Below, piece after piece: positions 6,988 to 12,130 of a stretch of 16,554 bases of DNA; positions within the stretch are counted from its first letter, which is position 1, and every line of letters starts with the position of its first letter. The notes under the pieces were generated by a model. That model did not search any database, was not told the DNA's origin, and saw only the letters and a list, made by a program, of their open reading frames with translations. Source of the stretch: an uncultured Prevotella sp. (GTDB taxonomy: Bacteria > Bacteroidota > Bacteroidia > Bacteroidales > Bacteroidaceae); assembly GCA_900542795.1 (NCBI GenBank), contig UQPD01000044.1, positions 1-16,554 on the forward strand, in the 5' to 3' direction. The translations under genes were made by a program, and so were the position numbers.

Positions 6988-7368
6988 ATGAAAAAGTTCA
7001 CAGTTTCTGCCATCATGGTAATGGGCGTTGTAACATTGAGCAGCGCAGCTTTCGCAGGTTCTACTTCAGCCGCTTTCCGTGGCATTGCAAATGCTTCTGC
7101 ATTAGCCACTGACACCGTAGTGCCCACCGACACAGTTGTTCCCGAGAAGACTGACCCCGAAACTAAACAACAAGAGCAACTATGGAACTTCTCAACCGAC
7201 ACTGTAGTACCTACCGACACTGTTGTTCCTGAAAAGAAGGACCCCGTAATTGAACAGCAAGAGCAACCTAGCTTTGCAACAGATACCGTTGTTCCCGAAA
7301 AGAACGACACCGTTGTTCCCGAAAAGAAAGATACAGAAGAACCCGAGAAGAAGGAGAGTTTTATATAA
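6988..7368 (+). CDS. Small exported protein with DTVVP(EK) repeats
   Basis: A 126-residue protein I do not recognise as a named family. Residues 1-23 form a clear Sec signal peptide (MKKF, hydrophobic core, cleavage after 'AFA'); there is no lipobox cysteine. The mature part is a Thr/Val/Pro/Glu/Lys-rich repeat. Two long units (41-69 and 70-97) each carry 'TDTVVPTDTVVPEK', then an acidic QQEQ stretch and an aromatic residue. A third, shorter unit (98-126) has 'DTVVPEK' twice and a degenerate 'DTEEPEK'. 'DTVVP' occurs six times. There are no cysteines in the protein and no membrane anchor after the signal, so it should be periplasmic or released, extended and proline-rich. The sigma-54 promoter and activator-site block lie just upstream and a strong terminator follows, so it is a single-gene transcript probably controlled by the adjacent kinase/regulator pair. 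An open frame on the opposite strand here is a shadow of the repeats. Confidence 0.85.
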   Translation: MKKFTVSAIMVMGVVTLSSAAFAGSTSAAFRGIANASALATDTVVPTDTVVPEKTDPETKQQEQLWNFSTDTVVPTDTVVPEKKDPVIEQQEQPSFATDTVVPEKNDTVVPEKKDTEEPEKKESFI

Positions 7369-7395
7369 TTAGGTAGATAGTAGTTTCTTGGAAAT

Positions 7396-7452
7396 GTAGC
7401 CAGTAGTGTTAAACGAGCCACACTCGTTTGTACACTGCTGGCTACTTTTTTT
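7396..7452 (+). terminator. Intrinsic terminator after the repeat-protein gene
   Basis: GTAGCCAG(TAGTGT) at 7396-7409 pairs with (ACACTG)CTGGCTAC ending at 7445, with an inner ACGAG/CTCGT helix, followed by seven T's (7446-7452). It begins 27 bp after the stop codon. The gap from 7453 to 7675 has no gene: it holds two TAAGTAT units (about 7497), a 7-G run (7525-7531) and a possible weak promoter. Confidence 0.92.
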
Positions 7453-7624
7453 GTATGTATCCTCCTTTGCTCTTCATGCTTGGAGGGAGTCATAAAGTAT
7501 TAAGTATTACATACTATGGAATAAGGGGGGGATATGCCGTGTGTGGCATGTGAATTTCTTTTGAAAGAAACATTTCAACAATGCTCATTCCCCTCTTTTG
7601 TGGCACCACTGCAAAAAAAGTCGT

Positions 7625-7632
7625 ACCTTTAC
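7625..7632 (+). promoter_or_regulatory. Weak candidate -7 element for the GH84 gene
   Basis: TACCTTTA differs from the TAnnTTTG consensus only at the last base and lies 44 bp before the ATG at 7676. The only upstream TTTG (7597-7600) is 24 bp away, longer than the usual 19-21 bp, so support is limited. Confidence 0.3.
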
Positions 7633-7675
7633 ACCCGAAAACAAAACAATTTCATTAACAATAACCCTAAAGACT

Positions 7676-10513
7676 ATGATTTCTTTTAAAAAAGTGTGTC
7701 TGATGTTGGTTTGCACATTGGCTGTGCAAATAACCTCGTGGGCACAACAAGTGCAGGTGTCACCTGTCCCCCAATCAGTAACCTGGGGCGAAAAGGCATT
7801 CACATCTGCCGAGGCTAAGTACACCCTTACAAAGTCCGAAACGACCGATGCTTATGCCGTGGCTTTGCTGCAAGAGAACCTCACCCTTACCAATGAGGGA
7901 GGCATTCACATTACCTTAGGTAAGAAAGGCGAAGCAGCAGTGAGTGCTGTCGAAGCTAACATTCCCCAAACTGCCGAAGGCTACTATCTGAAGGTGACGG
8001 CCGATGGCATTATTGTGGCAGGTACCGACGATGCGGGTACCTACTATGGTGTGCAAACCCTCTTGCAAATTTTGGCACAGCCCGAGGTTATGGCTGTTGA
8101 AATTAAAGACTACCCTGCTTGTGCACAGCGTGGTGTGATTGAAGGTTTCTATGGTAACCCTTGGAGTGATGCTGACCGCAAAAGCCAATTCGACTTCTAT
8201 GGCAAAAACAAGATGAACATCTATGTTTATGGCCCTAAAGACGACCCCTACCACCGCACCAAGTGGCGCGAGAACTATCCCGAAGATAAAGCTGCCATTA
8301 TACGCGGTTTGGCTGAAGCTGCCAAAAAGAACCACGTGTCGTTTGTGTGGTCTATCCACACTGGTGGATCAATCTCGAACAGTGAGGCAGACTTCAAAGC
8401 CGTTGTTAAAAAGTTGGAACACGTTTACTCATTAGGCGTGCGCAACTTCTCTATCTTCTTCGATGACTTTGGCGGTGCTGATGCTGACTTGCAAGTGGCT
8501 GAGTGCAACTACGTTTGGAAAAACTTTATTGAGAAGCACGACGACCTTGACCGTCTCTCTATGTGCCCCACTAAGTATAATGCAGCTTATGCCAGCTGGA
8601 ACCAAAACGATGCTTACTTGCGCGGTTTGGGTAACGGACTACACAAAGGCATTGAGGTGATGTGGACAGGTGCTGGCGTAGCCGACATGATTAACCAAAG
8701 CGACTTGGACTTCTTTAAAACGGCTACCAATGGTATGGCTCCTTTCATTTGGCTCAACTACCCTGTCAACGACTATTGCATTGGTCACATGCTTATGGGT
8801 AAGTTCTATGGCAACGACCAAGGCGACAATGCCTTTGGTGGTAAAATGACAGCCTTCACAAGCAACCCCATGGAATATGCCGAGGCTTCGAAAGTTGCAC
8901 TCTATGGCGTGGCAGACTACGCATGGAACATGAAGGACTACAACCCCGAGGCTAACTGGGAACGCGCCATTAAGTATTTAATGCCCAACAATGCCGAGGC
9001 ATACCACGTGTTCTGCGAACACAATGTTGACTTGGGTTGGACTGTTCATGGTATGCGTCGCGAAGGCGAAAGCCCAAACTTTAATGCCGATGGCACTTTG
9101 GCTGAAAAGAAGGCTCAGTTCGACTTGATGGTTACTTCTGCCGATGCTCTGCTTGCCGACACTTATAACCCCGCACTCATCACCGAAATCACACCGTGGT
9201 TGCAAAAGATGAAGTATATGGGACAACGTGGACAGAAGATTGTGGAAATGTGGGGCTGCATTGAAAGTGGCGACACGGCTACCTTCCTTCAAGACTATCG
9301 CGACATACAAGCTATTTTACTAAAGGAGGACGCACTTACTTCGCGCGACTTTGCGGGAACCATTAAGATGGCTAAGCCCGTTGTGGCAAGTCAAAAAATT
9401 GAGCCTTTCTTGAAGCAGCAAGTTAACGAGTTGGTCATTGCCTACAAAGAGCGCTACACCGAGGGTTGGGAAAACTTCCCCATGCAGGTGCTTGAATCTG
9501 GCACTTACTACATCAAGTACAACGGCAAGTACCTCTACAACAAGGATGCCTCAGCCGACCGCACGGGCGACTTCCCCATTTGGGCTGACGAGGTGGACGA
9601 TGCACAACCACAAAAGTGTGAGTGGAACATCAGCATTGATGCTCAAACGGGTCGTTACAAAATTACCAACGCACAAGATGGTCGCTATCTGAACGAGAAT
9701 GGTCAGTTCTGGGCTAACAAGGTTACCAACGCTTATGATGGCGAATGGAATAGCTACAACATCTTCCGTGTTAACGGCAAGTATGCTATCCAAACTCCCT
9801 CAAAGGCTAAAAACTATTTCATGGGTGCTAACGACAATCGCATCATCTCGAACAACAAGCCTTTGAGCATTGCTAAGGACAAGACTCCTATTCTCCACAT
9901 CAACGATGCTATCTTTGAGATCATTCCTGTTAAGGGTAACAACACGGAGCATCCCACCATTGTGAGTGGTAAGCGCTATTACGTTAAGAATGCCAAGGGT
10001 GAATATCTCACTACTACAGCTGCTCTCACAGCATGGAGTCGTCCTACCTTCCAAGCTAAGGCGCAAACTGAACCGAAGCGTCAATATCAGCAATGGACCA
10101 TCACCATCGATGACAACTCAGGTCGTTGGAAGATTTCTTTTAACGACAGCAAGTTCCTTGATGAAGAGGGGCGCATCAACAAGAATGCCTATTTCTCAGA
10201 ATGGAACTCTGTTATCATGAACGAGGTTGGTGGTCATTGGGCCATTCAGAGTGTTACTCCCGCAGCTAATCCGCGCACATGGGGTGTTACCACTGACAAC
10301 AATATTAACTATGCCGACACTGAGTTGAAGGATAGCTATGTATTTACCATTGCCGATGTTGCAGCCGACGATTTGGCAAGTAGCATCAGTACCCCCGTTA
10401 TCAGTCCCGCCCAAAAGAGCAACACAAGTATCTACAACCTCTCAGGTCGCAAAGTTAAGCGCACGGCTAAACACGGTGTTTACATCAAAAGTGGCAAAAA
10501 GGTCATTAAATAA
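7676..10513 (+). CDS. Secreted GH84 beta-N-acetylglucosaminidase (hexosaminidase)
   Basis: A 945-residue exo-enzyme expected to release terminal N-acetylglucosamine from host glycans or O-GlcNAc proteins by substrate-assisted catalysis. ATG at 7676 is used because it begins a signal peptide (1-24, MISFKKV...SWAQ); upstream TTG codons would bury it. A GH20b-like N-domain (about 25-145) precedes the GH84 barrel (about 150-425). The barrel has 'RGVIEGFYG' (152-160), the catalytic Asp pair D263-D264 in 'FFDDFGG', and 'WLNYPVNDY' near 359-367. A helical region follows to about 600. Then come two related modules (about 608-749 and 762-892), each starting 'G(T/K)(R)YY(I/V)K' with repeated Trp/Tyr motifs; they look like beta-trefoil or carbohydrate-binding modules. 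The end (918-945, 'IYNLSGRKV...GVYIKSGKKVIK') resembles a type IX secretion tail. It is closest to the BT_4395/NagJ group. It has its own terminator and appears monocistronic. Confidence 0.93.
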   Translation: MISFKKVCLMLVCTLAVQITSWAQQVQVSPVPQSVTWGEKAFTSAEAKYTLTKSETTDAYAVALLQENLTLTNEGGIHITLGKKGEAAVSAVEANIPQTAEGYYLKVTADGIIVAGTDDAGTYYGVQTLLQILAQPEVMAVEIKDYPACAQRGVIEGFYGNPWSDADRKSQFDFYGKNKMNIYVYGPKDDPYHRTKWRENYPEDKAAIIRGLAEAAKKNHVSFVWSIHTGGSISNSEADFKAVVKKLEHVYSLGVRNFSIFFDDFGGADADLQVAECNYVWKNFIEKHDDLDRLSMCPTKYNAAYASWNQNDAYLRGLGNGLHKGIEVMWTGAGVADMINQSDLDFFKTATNGMAPFIWLNYPVNDYCIGHMLMGKFYGNDQGDNAFGGKMTAFTSNPMEYAEASKVALYGVADYAWNMKDYNPEANWERAIKYLMPNNAEAYHVFCEHNVDLGWTVHGMRREGESPNFNADGTLAEKKAQFDLMVTSADALLADTYNPALITEITPWLQKMKYMGQRGQKIVEMWGCIESGDTATFLQDYRDIQAILLKEDALTSRDFAGTIKMAKPVVASQKIEPFLKQQVNELVIAYKERYTEGWENFPMQVLESGTYYIKYNGKYLYNKDASADRTGDFPIWADEVDDAQPQKCEWNISIDAQTGRYKITNAQDGRYLNENGQFWANKVTNAYDGEWNSYNIFRVNGKYAIQTPSKAKNYFMGANDNRIISNNKPLSIAKDKTPILHINDAIFEIIPVKGNNTEHPTIVSGKRYYVKNAKGEYLTTTAALTAWSRPTFQAKAQTEPKRQYQQWTITIDDNSGRWKISFNDSKFLDEEGRINKNAYFSEWNSVIMNEVGGHWAIQSVTPAANPRTWGVTTDNNINYADTELKDSYVFTIADVAADDLASSISTPVISPAQKSNTSIYNLSGRKVKRTAKHGVYIKSGKKVIK

Positions 10514-10537
10514 ATTGCCTTTGAATAGATAGTTTTT

Positions 10538-10572
10538 AAAAGTCCCAGCCTTTTTCAGGTTGGGACTTTTTT
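10538..10572 (+). terminator. Intrinsic terminator after the GH84 gene
   Basis: AGTCCCAGCC (10541-10550) pairs with GGTTGGGACT (10558-10567; one G-U pair) around a 7-nt loop, with an A-rich 5' flank and a six-T run. It lies 25 bp after the stop codon. Confidence 0.92.
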
Positions 10573-10578
10573 GATGGA

Positions 10579-10588
10579 GGGGGGGGGG
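10579..10588 (+). repeat. 10-G homopolymer tract
   Basis: Ten consecutive G's follow the GH84 terminator, outside any gene. Such tracts slip during replication and are also prone to sequencing error. No promoter or reading frame spans it, so a phase-variation role is not supported. Confidence 0.9.
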
Positions 10589-10637
10589 AAAATACGGTTT
10601 CTATGATTAGGGAACCTATCTGCGCAATCTTTAAAAT

Positions 10638-10707
10638 ATATTGGTGTCCGATAGTTGGAATTAATTCTTGTTGCCATATACCCATAAAAACAAAAACGAC
10701 CCATTTC
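10638..10707 (-). mobile_element. Solo end of an IS4-type element
   Basis: The 16-mer ATATTGGTGTCCGATA at 10638-10653 is identical to the left end of the broken IS4-family element at 14734-14749. Here the sequence beyond the 16-mer differs from that left end, so this is probably the opposite (right) end of a related element oriented on the minus strand. It abuts the IS1380 transposase fragment at about 10708. Assignment rests on the shared 16-mer only. Confidence 0.5.
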
Positions 10708-10986
10708 GGCTCTGAGGATAGTATCAGAGCTACAAGTGCGAAGTGTCAGATGAAGTAAAAGATGGTTCATTAAATGAGTAGTAACATCCTCAATTCATGA
10801 GCCCCCACAGAAGTAAATACTCATGAGAGAACGGATGATTTCGCTGTACCTATAACCAAACGATTTACATATTAGACCGAAGGGGGATTCGATTACCGAT
10901 GACAATGTTGAGTCAAATTGCTCCATGATTGAAAATATACCTCCAAAAGGAGTGAGTTTCTAAGATTTAATTTGTAGTTTTGCCAT
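10708..10986 (-). pseudogene. IS1380-family transposase, N-terminal fragment with two stops
   Basis: Read on the minus strand from ATG at 10986-10984, the frame gives 'MAKLQIKS', stop (TAG, 10962-10960), then 'KLTPFGGIFSIMEQFD', 'GYRYSEIIRSLMSIYFCGGS', stop (TGA, 10797-10795), then 'IEDVTTHLMNHL' and 'LRTCSSDTILRA'. These are the conserved N-terminal blocks of IS1380-family transposases of Bacteroidota (typically 'SEIIRSLM..YFCGGSCIEDVTTHL' and 'LRTCSSDTILRA'). About 93 codons remain of some 430, and the DDE catalytic core is missing. The homology stops abruptly at about 10708, where IS4-type end sequence begins, so the fragment was cut by insertion or deletion. A short open frame (10555-10770) overlapping its end is only this remnant read past the breakpoint. 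Confidence 0.85.
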
Positions 10987-11056
10987 GTCATATTAGAGTT
11001 TTGCTTGTTTTCTTTTCGCAACAGTAAGATAAGTAAAAAATTCTGACATGGCAAAA
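10978..11056. repeat. 13-bp inverted repeat around the IS1380 transposase start
   Basis: TTTTGCCATGTCA (10978-10990) and TGACATGGCAAAA (11044-11056) are perfect reverse complements 53 bp apart. The left arm contains the transposase start codon on the minus strand. A minus-strand transcript entering from the right would carry both arms and fold the start codon into a hairpin, while one started between them would not. No gene is seen from 11057 to 11141; no convincing -33/-7 pair for the following cassette was found (TATCGTTG at 11106-11113 is a weak -7 candidate). Confidence 0.75.
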
Positions 11057-11141
11057 TTTGGGGTTACTTTTTGTTGCTCAGGTACTTAAAAAGTTTAATT
11101 TATAATATCGTTGCGGAATTAAGGATTAACACTGTTTTACT

Positions 11142-11786
11142 ATGAATCTAAATGAAGTCCTAAGCACCTGTCTTTCAAATATGAAAGCAAGTGAAGATCT
11201 TAACGACGTTGCAACAGTAAGTTCAATAAAAGACTTGCTTTCCTGCATTATCGAAAATCCGGCAATTCTCATAAATTGTCCTAACGAAGAGAATTTATCA
11301 ATTGTCATATCAAGTATTCTTACTTGTCAGTTTCCATCTGATCATCCTACGTACAAAGATTTTAATGTGCGAAATCTTGTATTTGCAACTTCATATTATC
11401 TATTTATGCATCAACTTGAAACGGGCATGTTTTATGATAGGAATTGGCCAGCATTCATTACTCTTCTCCATTATGGACGCAATGTATTTGCAAAATTTAT
11501 CGTTGGAATGAACCCTTTTGCACCTGAAAGAATAAATGAAATCACGGGACGACCTGTTAACAATCAACGTTCGTTGAATGCAGCTAAGGGTCTGGAATTA
11601 AATCTGATGCTTACAGCAAAGGAAAAAGGGTTTTGGATGGAAGAATTATCACAATGGTATGAAGAACTTGTTGATGACATGGATAAACTTTTGGCAAATG
11701 ATCCATTCAGAAAAGAAGCAATCCCTTTATATCGGCTTATAACAAATTATCTAAAAGAAAATGATGTAACGTTTGTAAACATCTAA
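11142..11786 (+). CDS. Unknown protein, first gene of AT-rich cassette
   Basis: A 214-residue protein I cannot assign. It is predicted cytoplasmic: no signal peptide and no long hydrophobic segment. The sequence looks mostly helical. It begins with a polar stretch (1-60), followed by a more aromatic middle (about 72-125, 'NLVFATSYYLFMHQLETGMFYDRNW', then 'LHYGRNVFAKFIVGMNPFAPERI') and a charged C-terminal helix region (about 155-210, 'KEKGFWMEELSQWYEELVDDMDKLL'). No nucleotide-binding, nuclease or DNA-binding motif is evident. ATG at 11142 is the first start in the frame. It leads a three-gene, same-strand set with gaps of 36 and 44 bp, suggesting one operon. Codon use is strongly AT-biased compared with the genes at 2558-10513. 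The IS debris on both sides indicates acquired DNA. Confidence 0.85.
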   Translation: MNLNEVLSTCLSNMKASEDLNDVATVSSIKDLLSCIIENPAILINCPNEENLSIVISSILTCQFPSDHPTYKDFNVRNLVFATSYYLFMHQLETGMFYDRNWPAFITLLHYGRNVFAKFIVGMNPFAPERINEITGRPVNNQRSLNAAKGLELNLMLTAKEKGFWMEELSQWYEELVDDMDKLLANDPFRKEAIPLYRLITNYLKENDVTFVNI

Positions 11787-11822
11787 CATTAGTTACAATG
11801 TCCCAACTTAAAATACAAATTT

Positions 11823-12086
11823 ATGAGAAGGTACGCAACTCAGGCAGAGATTGATTGTATTCCCAATGTGAACTATAAAAGAAATCACATTTGTTCAATG
11901 TACACACAACACTGTGATTATACGGATATACAAGGCTACTTAATGGAACAACTAGAGTTGAATCCAAAGTTATTGGCATGGCTCTTTGATGATAATAGTC
12001 TGATTGGAAAATCACCTCTTTCACTAGATGGTATACGGTATGAGGCTTTTCAAGATTTTTACAGTTCCTTGGATATATACGACTAA
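11823..12086 (+). CDS. Small unknown protein, second gene of cassette
   Basis: An 87-residue protein of unknown function. It has no signal peptide or membrane helix. Three cysteines and two histidines cluster in the N-terminal part (C12, H22, C24, H30, C31), which could bind a metal but do not form a recognised zinc-finger spacing. The C-terminal half is acidic and aromatic ('LLAWLFDDNS', 'EAFQDFYSSLDIYD'). The size and central position fit a small partner of the large protein that follows, but this is inference from gene order. The frame is open from ATG at 11823, which lies 36 bp after the previous stop. Base composition matches both neighbours, which supports its being a real gene. Confidence 0.7.
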   Translation: MRRYATQAEIDCIPNVNYKRNHICSMYTQHCDYTDIQGYLMEQLELNPKLLAWLFDDNSLIGKSPLSLDGIRYEAFQDFYSSLDIYD

Positions 12087-12130
12087 CAATTTCAGAAACT
12101 CTATAATACCCAACTCATTCATATTCTTGT

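Noticed and set aside
6924..7493. Minus-strand 189-codon open frame with 'FFSGTTVS' repeats
   Set aside because: It is the antisense of the DTVVPEK repeats; the plus-strand gene has a signal peptide, promoter and terminator, so this is a shadow.
7525..7531. 7-G run as a phase-variable promoter spacer for the GH84 gene
   Set aside because: It is about 100 bp upstream of the only candidate -7 element and not within a -33/-7 spacer.
7601..7615. TGGCACCACTGC as a second sigma-54 promoter
   Set aside because: The GG and GC are separated by 7 bp instead of the required 10.
7598..7675. TTG at 7598 as start of the GH84 protein
   Set aside because: It would add 26 residues before a clear signal peptide; ATG at 7676 gives a normal exported protein.
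10555..10770. 71-codon minus-strand gene
   Set aside because: It is the end of the IS1380 fragment read through the IS4-type end and the GH84 terminator; no independent gene features.
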